From the NCBI GenBank assembly GCA_963761985.1, contig CAVXIT010000002.1:1-64000 (forward strand): a DNA stretch of 64,000 nt, in the 5' to 3' direction. Below the pieces are notes generated by a model. That model made no database searches, was not told where the DNA came from, and worked only from the letters and a program-made list of their open reading frames with translations. The translations under genes and the position numbers were made by a program. Below, piece by piece: positions 39,943-48,417 of this stretch (position 1 is the first letter of the stretch; each line of letters starts with the position of its first letter). The stretch comes from JACCTH01 sp963761985 (GTDB lineage Bacteria; Actinomycetota; Acidimicrobiia; Spongiisociales; ZC4RG35).

Positions 39943-41319
39943 ACGCCCGACGAGTTCCGCGCCAACGCACACACCCTTGTCGATTGGATCGCTGACTATC
40001 TCGAGAGATCCGGCGAGCTTCCGATCGTTCCCCAATTGGAACCCGGAGAGCTCAAGTCTCGCCTCCCGGCTTCAGCCCCGGAAGCGCCGGAGCCATTTTC
40101 GGCGCTCCTCGCCGACCTCGATCGGATCGTCGTCCCCGGTCTGACCGGGTGGCAGAACCCGGGATGGTTCGCCTACTTCCCGGGGAACTCATCGCCACCG
40201 TCGCTCTTGGCAGAGATGGCGACCGCCGCCTTCGCCCAACAGGGAATGATGTGGGCGACCAGCCCAATCGCGACCGAGCTCGAGATGGTGGTGCTCGACT
40301 GGCTCGTCGACCTCCTCGGACTTCCGACCCAGTGGAAGATGAAAGGTCCGGGAGGAGGAGCGATCCAGGTGAGCGCCTCCGACTCGTCCCATCTGGCTCT
40401 AGTGGTCAGCCGGTACCGGGCCCAACAGTCCCATTCAGTCGACCACCTCGTTGCCTACTCCAGTGCGCAAAGTCATTCCTCGCTGGAGAAGGGAGCGCGT
40501 GTCGCCGGGTTCAAGCACTTTCGCTCCGTCGAAGTCGACACTCGTTTTGCGATGAGACCCGACGCTCTCACGTCGGCGATCGCATCGGATCGAGCAAATG
40601 GACTTGTTCCGACTTTCGTGTGCTCGACGGTCGGCACCACGGGGACTACCGCCGTTGATCCGGTCGGGCAGATCGCCGCAATCGCTCGTCGCGAAGGAAT
40701 GTGGCATCACGTCGATGCTGCCTTCGCGGGCAGTGCGATGGTTTGTCCAGAGTTTCGGCGCTACCAGCCAGCCCTGGAGCAGGTCGACAGTTATGTCTTC
40801 AATCCCCACAAATGGCTATTGACCAACTTCGACTGCTCGGTCTTCTACGTCGCCGACCGCCAGCCACTGTACGAAACCCTCAGCATCATTCCGCCCTACC
40901 TCCGGGGCGCGGCTGCCACGTCGACCGAAGTCGTGGACTACCGCGATTGGCAAGTTCCGCTCGGCCGGCGTTTTCGGGCGTTGAAGCTTTGGTGGGTCTT
41001 GCGTTACTACGGAGCCGAACGCCTACGAAGCTTTGTCCGCAACCACGTCGCGCTGGCCCAAGACCTCGCCGTCCGGATCGACCAACAGCCCGAATTGGAG
41101 TTGGTGGCCCCGGTTCCTTTCTCCCTGGTCTGTTTCCGTCATCGCAATGGCAACGACTCAACCGATCAGATTGTCGCGGCGATCAACTCGAGTGAAACGT
41201 CGTATGTAACACCGTCGGTCATCGACGATCAGCGCTTCATTCGAGTCTCGATCGGCCAGAGCCACACCGAAGCCGAGCACATCGACCGCCTGTGGAAGGC
41301 GATTCTTTCGGCTCTCTAG
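39940..41319 (+). CDS. PLP-dependent amino-acid decarboxylase, DDC family
   Basis: Group II decarboxylase of 459 aa, like aromatic-L-amino-acid decarboxylases. Visible blocks are GWQNPGWFAYFPGNSS, YSSAQSHSSLEKGARVAG (His stacking on PLP), HVDAAFAGSAMVCPEFR and the PLP lysine in VFNPHKWLLTNFDCS (about residue 291). Activity on tryptophan, tyrosine, phenylalanine or DOPA-like substrates is likely but not resolved. GTG 39940 is the start; TTG 39922 would add MRKNGY. Its stop shares CTAG with the stop of the convergent HtrA gene. Confidence 0.87.
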   Translation: MTPDEFRANAHTLVDWIADYLERSGELPIVPQLEPGELKSRLPASAPEAPEPFSALLADLDRIVVPGLTGWQNPGWFAYFPGNSSPPSLLAEMATAAFAQQGMMWATSPIATELEMVVLDWLVDLLGLPTQWKMKGPGGGAIQVSASDSSHLALVVSRYRAQQSHSVDHLVAYSSAQSHSSLEKGARVAGFKHFRSVEVDTRFAMRPDALTSAIASDRANGLVPTFVCSTVGTTGTTAVDPVGQIAAIARREGMWHHVDAAFAGSAMVCPEFRRYQPALEQVDSYVFNPHKWLLTNFDCSVFYVADRQPLYETLSIIPPYLRGAAATSTEVVDYRDWQVPLGRRFRALKLWWVLRYYGAERLRSFVRNHVALAQDLAVRIDQQPELELVAPVPFSLVCFRHRNGNDSTDQIVAAINSSETSYVTPSVIDDQRFIRVSIGQSHTEAEHIDRLWKAILSAL

Positions 41320-42428
41320 CTCGGCAGGATCCCAAGGGTGACTCGCAAGGTGATGGCGTCTCCGTCGCGAATCACGTCGAGGACAACCTCGTCGCCCGGC
41401 AGGTAGCTGCGAACGTGTGCAGCAAGCTCATCGATCGAGGAAACGGCCAAGGCATCAACCGCCGTAACGATGTCACCCACCTCGAGACCGCCCTGCGCGG
41501 CGGCCGAGCCGGCGGTGATCTCGGCGATCAGCGCACCGCTTTGAGCACCGGTCGCGTTGTCACCGGTGACGCCGAGATATGCGGCTTCGATCGGAGTTCC
41601 GGCCACGATGTTCGAGGCGAATTCGTACGCGTTGGTGATCGGAACGGCAAAACCGACACCCTGGTTGGCGCCGGTGGTTGTGAAGATCTCGATGTTGACG
41701 CCGATTACCCGGCCCTCACGATCAGCCAGCGCTCCGCCGCTGTTTCCCGGGTTGATCGAAGCGTCCGTCTGGATCAACACCTGGGGACTGTCGAAATCCC
41801 AGATCGGTCGATTTACGGCTGAGACCACACCGGAGGTAACAGTTTGGTCGAGGCCCCAAGGGCTTCCCAGCGCCACTGCGAGCTGGCCAACTTCTAGTTC
41901 CTCGTCGAGAGCGAGCCGGGCAGCTGGAATTCCCTCTGTGACGACCTGAATGACGCCGATGTCATGGGCTGGATCTGTGCCAACCACCGAACCTTCGCTT
42001 TGAGACCCGTTGGCAAAACGAACTGAGACGGTCTCGACCCCTTCGACGACATGCGCTGCCGTGAGGACATGACCGTCCTCGTAGACAAAGCCCGAGCCCA
42101 AACCCCCACCGGGAATCGAGATCTGCACCATCGACGGCAACAAGGCGGAGGCCACGGCGGCAACTGGCTCTTCGGTTGAGGCGATGGCCGGCGACGTTAC
42201 GACGGAAATCGGTTGCTCGTTGACACCCTGCTGGCTGACAACCGTCGGTGTCTGATTGTCTTCGTTCAATAGCCAGCCAAACGCGGCTCCGCCTACCGCC
42301 AGGATCAGACCCAGCAGCGTTGCAATGAGCCAGGAAAGGTTGCGTCTGGCGGGCGCTGGCCGCGGCGGCGTTTCGACGATGACCTCCGTAGGCAGGTCGG
42401 AACTGATGCGGGTTTCTTCGTTGAGCAT
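41316..42428 (-). CDS. HtrA/PepD-like membrane serine protease
   Basis: A 370-aa protein. A proline-rich cytoplasmic start and one helix (about 33-53) anchor an extracytoplasmic trypsin-like domain with triad H126 (TAAHVVEG), D156 (AHDIGVI) and S230 (NPGNSGGAL). A C-terminal PDZ domain follows (AAQGGLEVGDIVTAVDALAV). It degrades or refolds damaged envelope proteins. GGAGGATCC precedes ATG 42428. It lies 32 bp downstream of an OmpR-type kinase gene in the order regulator-kinase-protease, like mprA-mprB-pepD of mycobacteria, so it is probably the output of that system. Confidence 0.92.
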   Translation of the reverse strand: MLNEETRISSDLPTEVIVETPPRPAPARRNLSWLIATLLGLILAVGGAAFGWLLNEDNQTPTVVSQQGVNEQPISVVTSPAIASTEEPVAAVASALLPSMVQISIPGGGLGSGFVYEDGHVLTAAHVVEGVETVSVRFANGSQSEGSVVGTDPAHDIGVIQVVTEGIPAARLALDEELEVGQLAVALGSPWGLDQTVTSGVVSAVNRPIWDFDSPQVLIQTDASINPGNSGGALADREGRVIGVNIEIFTTTGANQGVGFAVPITNAYEFASNIVAGTPIEAAYLGVTGDNATGAQSGALIAEITAGSAAAQGGLEVGDIVTAVDALAVSSIDELAAHVRSYLPGDEVVLDVIRDGDAITLRVTLGILPS

Positions 42429-42460
42429 GGATCCTCCGACTCGAACGTAGCGTTCGCTCG

Positions 42461-43711
42461 CTAAATCGCTTCTAAATCTTTGCTGGGAATTGTCAGAGAG
42501 GCGGTCGAAGAAAGATGTTCGGTGTTGGCAACCAGCGACACCGGGCCCGGTCGTCCCCGCAAAGGGTCAAGGTGGGGAGCTGGGCCCTCGGCGCCATCAG
42601 GCAGCCAGATGACCATCGTCGCCCCTTCCTCGGAATATATCTCGAATTCGCCCCCGTGCATCCTGGTCACCTGCTCGACGATCCCCAGTCCCAGACCAGT
42701 GCCGTCGCCGCCGGTGAAGCCGGGACCCTCGTCGGCCACCGCCAGATATGCCCATCCTTGCCGGCGACCACATCCGATCTCGATCTTGCTCCCCGCCGGC
42801 GCTACACGGAGAGCGTTGTCAAGCAGGTTTCCGAGCGCGCGGCTCAAAGCCAGAGCATCGCCTTGCACCTCGACCGGCTCGACAGACTCCTGCAAACCAA
42901 CTTCGCCATCGGCGGCCGAGGCTCGTTGATCGTCTGTCGCCGCACGAACCAGATGAGCCAGGTCGACGGCGACCTTCGTCGCCTTGCTGCTTTCGAAGCG
43001 AGCTGCGGCCAATAGTGCGTCGATCATCGAGCCCATCTTCTCAGCATTGCGGGCGACGATCTCCCCCGTTGCCCGCCATTCCTCGATCGTTGGGGTCGGG
43101 TCGTCGAGGGTCACTTCGACATTCGATCGAATCACCGAAAGCGGCGTGCGAAGGTCGTGGGAAGTGTCGGCGAGGAACCGCTTTTGCGATTGAAACGCAA
43201 CTTGCAGCCGATCGAGCATCGAGTCGAATGTCGCTCCCAACCGTGTGAGCTCATCATCGGGGCCTTCGAGAGCAATCCGGCGGGAAAGATCGGAGACTTC
43301 GATCTCACGCGCCACCTGCGTGATGCGATCGACGGGCGCGAGCGCCCGGCCGGCCATGACCCAGCCGACCGCGAGCGAAATCACAAAGAGGGCAACCAGG
43401 GCGATCAACGAATAGGAGGCCAGCTTTTCCAAGACGAACTGGCTGAACAGGCTCTCGAGGGTCCGCACCTGGGCTTCCTCCAGCTGCGGGTTAATCAGCA
43501 AGCGGAATTGCCCGAGCTGCAGTTCGCGCCCGCGGACGACTAGCCGGGTCTCGGTCTGCGTGAGCTGCCAGCGGACCGCGAGGTAAACCAAGGCAAGAAT
43601 CAATCCCCCCAAACCGAACACGACCGCCGAATACTGCGCTGACAGTCGAAATCGGATCGAACGAAACAGCGGGGGCAGGCGCGAACCACGATTTCTCAAT
43701 GAATCGCTCAC
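42461..43711 (-). CDS. OmpR-type sensor histidine kinase, MprB-like
   Basis: Membrane kinase of 416 aa. TM1 (about 28-47) and TM2 (about 101-120) frame a short extracytoplasmic loop of about 50 residues. HAMP (121-172) and HisKA follow, with H185 in ADTSHDLRTPLSVIRSN, then HATPase_c with NLLDNALRVAP, DEGPGF and GTGLGLGIV. The GTG start overlaps the stop of the regulator gene (GTGA). With the HtrA gene downstream this resembles MprAB-PepD envelope stress control, though the sensor loop is shorter than in MprB. Confidence 0.9.
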   Translation of the reverse strand: MSDSLRNRGSRLPPLFRSIRFRLSAQYSAVVFGLGGLILALVYLAVRWQLTQTETRLVVRGRELQLGQFRLLINPQLEEAQVRTLESLFSQFVLEKLASYSLIALVALFVISLAVGWVMAGRALAPVDRITQVAREIEVSDLSRRIALEGPDDELTRLGATFDSMLDRLQVAFQSQKRFLADTSHDLRTPLSVIRSNVEVTLDDPTPTIEEWRATGEIVARNAEKMGSMIDALLAAARFESSKATKVAVDLAHLVRAATDDQRASAADGEVGLQESVEPVEVQGDALALSRALGNLLDNALRVAPAGSKIEIGCGRRQGWAYLAVADEGPGFTGGDGTGLGLGIVEQVTRMHGGEFEIYSEEGATMVIWLPDGAEGPAPHLDPLRGRPGPVSLVANTEHLSSTASLTIPSKDLEAI

Positions 43712-44385
43712 GAAGCTCGCAATACGTAGCCGCGGCCGGCCAGCGTCTCGATGATCGGCGGTTCGCCCAGCTTCTTGCGGAGGTTGGAAACCGTTACCCG
43801 AACCGTATTGGTGAATGGATCGGCCATCTCATCCCAAACGTGCTCGAGAAGTCTCTCCTGAGGCATGACTTCATCTGCGTGCATCATGAGGAACTCGAGC
43901 AATGAAAACTCTTTGCTCGTCAGGCTGAGTGGTGATCCTTTGCGTTCGGCCACGAAACGCGCCGGGTCGAGCGTCAGATCCCCGACCGAAAGCACAGGGC
44001 TCGGGGCTTCGTCCCGCCGGAGCAAAGCCCGGGCACGAGCAGCGAGCTCGGCGAACGCAAAGGGTTTGACCACATAGTCGTCCGCGCCCGCGTCGAGCCC
44101 GGCGACGCGATCATCGATGTCATCGCGAGCGGTGAGCAGCAACACTCGCGGCCGCTTTGACTCCAAGGTGGGAAGGTCGCCGGCAACCATCCTTCGGCAT
44201 AGTTCGAGACCTGATCCGTCACCGAGGTTCCAGTCCAGAATCGCCAGGTCATAACCGGCACCGCGCAGCTTTTCTTCGGCCGCCGAAGCCCCGTGTGCGA
44301 CGTCGACTGCGTACCCATGGCGGCGCAGACCGCGCGCTATCGCAGCCGCCAGATCCTGCTCGTCCTCCACGACCAGTAGACGCAT
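43708..44385 (-). CDS. OmpR-family response regulator, MprA-like
   Basis: A 225-aa regulator. The receiver has E7/D8, phospho-acceptor D51 in AILDWNLGDGSG, T in LLLTARDD and K in YVVKPFAF. The C-terminal winged helix contains LSLTSKEFSLLEFLMMHADE and VRVTVSNLRKKLG. TACCGT stands 7 nt before ATG 44385 (leaderless), so the longer upstream frame is rejected. It is the first gene of the regulator-kinase-HtrA operon. Confidence 0.93.
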   Translation of the reverse strand: MRLLVVEDEQDLAAAIARGLRRHGYAVDVAHGASAAEEKLRGAGYDLAILDWNLGDGSGLELCRRMVAGDLPTLESKRPRVLLLTARDDIDDRVAGLDAGADDYVVKPFAFAELAARARALLRRDEAPSPVLSVGDLTLDPARFVAERKGSPLSLTSKEFSLLEFLMMHADEVMPQERLLEHVWDEMADPFTNTVRVTVSNLRKKLGEPPIIETLAGRGYVLRAS

Positions 44386-44461
44386 GGGGAAAACGGTAAC
44401 CGAGCGCGATAAACCCTGGTTAATGGCAAACCCGAAGACAAAAAACCCGAAGACCGGACGA

Positions 44462-44896
44462 TCAGAGAACCAAGCGGGCAACGGTCTCGGCAATCACCGC
44501 GAGATTGCCGTTGGTGGAGATTTCAACGGTCCTGTTGATTTGCACGGCTGAGCCGAGATCCCGAACGCCTGAGATGGTGAAGCTCGCCTGCAGGACGTCG
44601 CCGATCTGAACGTCAGAAATCCGCTCCAAGCCATTAATGCCGTAGTTGATCGTGGCACGCGGTTGTGGCAAAGGAAGTTCGATTCCACTTCCGAGCGCGG
44701 GCAGAAGGGAAACAACGAGGAGCAAGGGAACTTCGGAGGTCGGGCTGGCCCCAATTGCGTGGCAAAACGCCGCTACGCGGGCTTTATCAACGATGATCCC
44801 GGGCCCGGGCCCGAATCGTTGGCCGACTAGCTGGCGATGGTCGGATAGGTCTATCGGGTCTTCGGTTCTATCGGGCAAGGCTTCGGCCGCCGCCAA
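44462..44896 (-). CDS. MaoC-like hot-dog dehydratase
   Basis: A 144-aa hot-dog-fold protein. The N-terminus has HRQLVGQRFGPGPGIIVDKA and INYGINGLERISDVQIGD is the MaoC-typical central part. The catalytic Asp-His of hydratases is hard to place (VAAFCHAIGA), so activity is uncertain. It is the last gene of an overlapping operon with FabG, thiolase and CoA-transferase genes. The order FabG4-HtdX in mycobacteria is the nearest analogy, so 3-hydroxyacyl-CoA dehydration is the likely role. Start TTG 44896 or TTG 44878. Confidence 0.75.
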   Translation of the reverse strand: MAAAEALPDRTEDPIDLSDHRQLVGQRFGPGPGIIVDKARVAAFCHAIGASPTSEVPLLLVVSLLPALGSGIELPLPQPRATINYGINGLERISDVQIGDVLQASFTISGVRDLGSAVQINRTVEISTNGNLAVIAETVARLVL

Positions 44897-45578
44897 TTGT
44901 GATCACTTCACCGGTGATGTAACCGGGTGCGGCCAGGAACGCGACGAGTTCAGCCACCTCCGCTGGTTCGCCCATGCGCCCGATCGGGATCGAAGTGACC
45001 ATCTTGTCTCGAACTTCGGCCGGGATCGCCATCGACATCTCGGTTGCTATCAGGCCGGGGGCGATGGCATTGACCCGGATACTTGGAGCCAGGCTTAAGG
45101 CAAAGGCACGAGTGACTCCGACCAAGGCCCCTTTCGACATCGAATAGTTGAACTGGCCGAAATTTCCGAGATAAGCCCGTGACGAGATGTTGACGATCGC
45201 TCCCTGTTTCATCTTCGGTGCTAGCCGATTAATGATGGTGAGGGCTGCCCCGAGGTTCACGTCGAGCACCGTGGCGAACTCTTCCTCAGTCATGTTCACC
45301 AGGCGGGCATCCCGGGTGACGCCGGCGTTGTTGACAATGAGTTCGATTGGGGGCTTTCCCTCAACCGCCGATTCGAGGAGGTCGATGCCTTCTTCCGTCG
45401 TCAGGTTGGCTTCCACCGGTATCGCACTGGCACCAGCCTGTTCGAGAGTGACCACCAGTTCTGCCAGCCGCGGAGATAGATCCACACAGATCAATGTCCA
45501 GCGATCAGCGGCAAGGCGCTCGCAGATCGCCCGGCCGATTCCGCCCGCGGCGCCGGTGACGATCGCGGTGCTAGTCAT
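44868..45578 (-). CDS. 3-oxoacyl thioester reductase, FabG4 C-terminal domain-like
   Basis: SDR reductase of 236 aa. It has TGAAGGIG (8-15), NNAGVTRDARLVNMTEEEF, the serine of NISSRA and YSMSK as the YxxxK pair, then the C-terminal GEVITIGGG. The sequence closely follows the reductase half of high-molecular-weight FabG (FabG4). ATG 45578 overlaps by ATGA the gene for a protein that looks like the N-terminal half of FabG4, so the two probably form one enzyme. It reduces 3-oxoacyl-CoA or -ACP with NAD(P)H. The tail overlaps the MaoC gene. Confidence 0.9.
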   Translation of the reverse strand: MTSTAIVTGAAGGIGRAICERLAADRWTLICVDLSPRLAELVVTLEQAGASAIPVEANLTTEEGIDLLESAVEGKPPIELIVNNAGVTRDARLVNMTEEEFATVLDVNLGAALTIINRLAPKMKQGAIVNISSRAYLGNFGQFNYSMSKGALVGVTRAFALSLAPSIRVNAIAPGLIATEMSMAIPAEVRDKMVTSIPIGRMGEPAEVAELVAFLAAPGYITGEVITIGGGRSLAR

Positions 45579-45991
45579 CCCAGTGCCTTGCCGAGGTGAC
45601 CGGTTCCAAGATGAACCAGCTCGCCTTGAGGACCCTCACTCTCGAGCAGATGCAAGACCCAGCGCTCCACTTGCTCGCCGGAGGTTTCGTCGTCGATCGC
45701 GAGGACGTTGATCGGCAACGCGGCCTTGGCGAGTTCAATCCCTGCGGTCCGTGCCCCGGCGACAAGCCCTGCGGCGACCGCCGCAGACCCTGGTCCGTTG
45801 CGGCCCAAGAGATCGTCAGTCGAAATCACATAGACGATGGGCTCTCCTGCGATCACGGCCAGCTGGGTCAAACGAAATGCCTCGAGCAGAATCAAGCGGA
45901 CCGCAGGCCAATCCTCACCGACCTCTGTCGCCCCGAAGACCAGCCCCGGTTGGTCGTTGGGGTAATCGCCCTCGACTCCTACGACTCTCAC
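45575..45991 (-). CDS. Degenerate Rossmann protein, FabG4 N-terminal domain-like
   Basis: A 138-aa protein without a cofactor motif or YxxxK. The block AAVAAGLVAGARTAGIELAK followed by LPINVLAID and WVLHLLES...GELVHLGTG parallels the end of an SDR fold. It also parallels the N-terminal flavodoxin-like domain of mycobacterial FabG4 (GFTRSLGKELRRG...FLLS...VDGQVFSVG). It is encoded directly upstream of and overlapping the active FabG domain, in the order of the two domains of FabG4. I infer a split version of that enzyme. GTG 45991 overlaps the preceding stop. Confidence 0.6.
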   Translation of the reverse strand: MRVVGVEGDYPNDQPGLVFGATEVGEDWPAVRLILLEAFRLTQLAVIAGEPIVYVISTDDLLGRNGPGSAAVAAGLVAGARTAGIELAKAALPINVLAIDDETSGEQVERWVLHLLESEGPQGELVHLGTGHLGKALG

Positions 45992-47181
45992 GCGAGGACC
46001 GCTCCCGTCTCTACGAGCTTTTCGATCTCATCGTTCGCCATGCCCAGTTCGGACAGAATCGCACGGCTGTGCTGGCCGAGCGAGGGCGAGGCTACGTCAG
46101 AACGAGCGGCGGCTCCCCCAAACCGGATGGGTGAACCCTGGGTGTGGATCGTTCCGGCCCGCGGATGGTTGATTGTCACCACCATCTCATTGTGAATTGC
46201 CTGCGGATCAGAAAAGACCTCGTCGAGGTCGAGAATGCGTCCGACCGGGATGCCGGCCCGACCCAAGGTGTCCAGCCAATGGTCGGTGGGCATGCGTTCA
46301 AACTTCGCTTGTAGCAACTCTGTGAGGGGAATCCGGTTTTCGACTCGGAGTTGATTGCTGGCGAAGCGGGAATCGGCGGCCGCGTCTCCCAACCCGAGCG
46401 CCTGGCAGCAATCGACGAAGTGGCGATTGGAGACGACGGCGACGTTCACATAGCCGTCACTGGTGCGAAACGTCTGATTTGGCGCAGTGACCGGCGAGGC
46501 AGTGCCCGTTCGTTCCGGCTGGCTTCCGTTGGCGAAGAACTGAGCATTCCATCCGGCCTGAACCGCGACCAAGCCGTCTCGGAGCGAAATCTCGAGCAAA
46601 CGACCAATGCCGCCGCGGCGACCGCCGCCGCCAACAATTGCGGCGGCGATGGCGAAGGCGGCGTTGGTGCCGGCAACGAAGTCGGCGATCGTGGTTGCCG
46701 TCTTTTGCGGAGGATCTCCGGGGCTGCCGGCGAGGGACATCATTCCTGACTCCCCCTGAAAGATCAGGTCGATTCCAGGCCGGTCGGCCTGAGGGCCAGT
46801 CGAACCGAATGCTGTGATGGACGCATAGACGAGGTGCCGACCCTCGTCCTGGAGAGCCTCGTAACCGAGCCCCATGCGATCCATCGCGCCCTTCCGCAGG
46901 TTGTTGAGCACGACATCGGCCTCAAGACATATGCGTCGCAGAAGCGCGGTATTGCCTTTCGCTTTGGCGTCGATCGCAAGACTTCTCTTTCCGCGGTTGA
47001 CGGAAATGAAGAACGCGCTTTCCGAGCCGTAGAAAGGTCCGATCTCTCGGGCAAGGTCACCCGACATAGGTTCAACTTTGACGACGTCGGCCCCGAGGTC
47101 GGCGAGCAACATACCGCAGTAGGGGGCAGCCACCAGGTTGCCGAACTCGATGACTTTGATTCCAGAGAGGGGTGGGGTCAC
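45988..47181 (-). CDS. CoA-transferase family III (CaiB/BaiF)
   Basis: A 397-aa CoA-transferase that moves CoA between carboxylic acids. It has LSGIKVIEFGNLVAAPYCGM, LADLGADVVKVE, NRGKRSLAIDAK, and the catalytic Asp in RPGIDLIFQGESGMM; the C-terminal half has PVTAPNQTFRTSDGYVNVAV. GTG 47181 overlaps the thiolase stop (GTGA). The operon suggests it activates an acid for the beta-oxidation or synthesis steps carried out by the neighbouring enzymes. The substrate is unknown. Confidence 0.9.
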   Translation of the reverse strand: MTPPLSGIKVIEFGNLVAAPYCGMLLADLGADVVKVEPMSGDLAREIGPFYGSESAFFISVNRGKRSLAIDAKAKGNTALLRRICLEADVVLNNLRKGAMDRMGLGYEALQDEGRHLVYASITAFGSTGPQADRPGIDLIFQGESGMMSLAGSPGDPPQKTATTIADFVAGTNAAFAIAAAIVGGGGRRGGIGRLLEISLRDGLVAVQAGWNAQFFANGSQPERTGTASPVTAPNQTFRTSDGYVNVAVVSNRHFVDCCQALGLGDAAADSRFASNQLRVENRIPLTELLQAKFERMPTDHWLDTLGRAGIPVGRILDLDEVFSDPQAIHNEMVVTINHPRAGTIHTQGSPIRFGGAAARSDVASPSLGQHSRAILSELGMANDEIEKLVETGAVLA

Positions 47182-48386
47182 GCGCTTTTCAGGACAACTG
47201 CAATTCCCTGGCCGACTCCGATGCACATCGTTGCCAGGCCAAAGCCGCCGCCCTGCTTTTGGAGTTCATGGGCGAGCGTGCCCACGAGCCGCGAGCCAGA
47301 AGATCCCAAAGGGTGCCCGCGAGCGATCGCGCCTCCATTGACGTTGACGATTCGCGGATCGACGCCAAGGCGACGAACGGTCGCCACAGCCTGGGCAGCG
47401 AACGCTTCGTTGATCTCGGCCAGATTGAGATCCGAAGCAGCCACACCTGCCCGCGCCAAAGCTTTCTCACTGGCTGGCACCGTGCCAAGCCCCATCACAT
47501 CAGGATGGACGCCGGCCACGGCTGAACCAGCGATTTGGGCCAGCGGTGTGAGTCCGTATCGGTCAAGGCCCGCCCGGGTGGCGAGCAAAACCGCGCTCGC
47601 TCCGTCGTTCATCGGTGACGAGTTCCCGGCGGTAACAGTCCCGCCAGACTTGAACACCGGAGGCAGCTTCGACAACGCCTCGAGCGAGGTATCGGGTCTC
47701 GGACCTTCGTCGAGGCGAATCGACTGCGTCTCTTTGCCGCGAACAGCCGGAATCTCGATCGGTTCGATTTCGAAGGAGAGGGTCTGGTTCTCGTCGGCTT
47801 TGACGGCTTTCTGATGGCTCGCCAATGCGAACTCGTCTTGATCAAGGCGAGAAATGTTTTCACGCTCGGCGACCACCTCCGCGGTCATGCCTAGCGTGAT
47901 CGGCGGATACAACTCTTTCATGCGTTCATTCACGAGGCGCCAGCCGATCACAGTGTCAACTATTTCCGGTGCGCCTACCTTGAACGCCCGGTCCGCTTTC
48001 GTGACGACGTACGGAGCCCGGCTCATCGATTCCGACCCTCCCGCGATCATGACATCACCCCATCCCGCGGCAAGGGCCTGGGCGGCCGAGATCACCGCCT
48101 GCATTCCCGAGCCACACAGGCGATTGACCGTGGCGCCTGTGACTTCGACCGGAAGACCGGCGAGCAGCACTGCCATCCGGGCAACGTTGCGGTTGTCCTC
48201 CCCCGCCTGGTTGGCCGCCCCCCAATAAACATCTTCGATGAATTGCGGCTCGACCAGCGGGTTTCGAGCAAGGAGCCGTGCGATCACGTGCGCGGCCAGG
48301 TCATCGGGGCGCACGTGGGCAAGTTGACCACCGATTTTTCCCATCGGGGTGCGACACGCGTCCACGACGAATGTTTCTTGCATCAC
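47178..48386 (-). CDS. Acetyl-CoA acetyltransferase (thiolase)
   Basis: A 402-aa thiolase catalysing reversible C-C bond formation or cleavage of 3-oxoacyl-CoA. The nucleophile is C91 in NRLCGSGMQA. NGGAIARGHPLGSSGSR carries the catalytic His and ATMCIGVGQG the second Cys. TAGTTT stands exactly 6 nt before GTG 48386, which favours this codon over ATG 48383 and suggests a leaderless operon mRNA. It is the first gene of thiolase, CoA-transferase, FabG-N, FabG-C, MaoC. Confidence 0.95.
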   Translation of the reverse strand: MMQETFVVDACRTPMGKIGGQLAHVRPDDLAAHVIARLLARNPLVEPQFIEDVYWGAANQAGEDNRNVARMAVLLAGLPVEVTGATVNRLCGSGMQAVISAAQALAAGWGDVMIAGGSESMSRAPYVVTKADRAFKVGAPEIVDTVIGWRLVNERMKELYPPITLGMTAEVVAERENISRLDQDEFALASHQKAVKADENQTLSFEIEPIEIPAVRGKETQSIRLDEGPRPDTSLEALSKLPPVFKSGGTVTAGNSSPMNDGASAVLLATRAGLDRYGLTPLAQIAGSAVAGVHPDVMGLGTVPASEKALARAGVAASDLNLAEINEAFAAQAVATVRRLGVDPRIVNVNGGAIARGHPLGSSGSRLVGTLAHELQKQGGGFGLATMCIGVGQGIAVVLKSA

Positions 48387-48417
48387 AGTTTGAAACTAAT
48401 GCCCGAAAAGTAATGGA

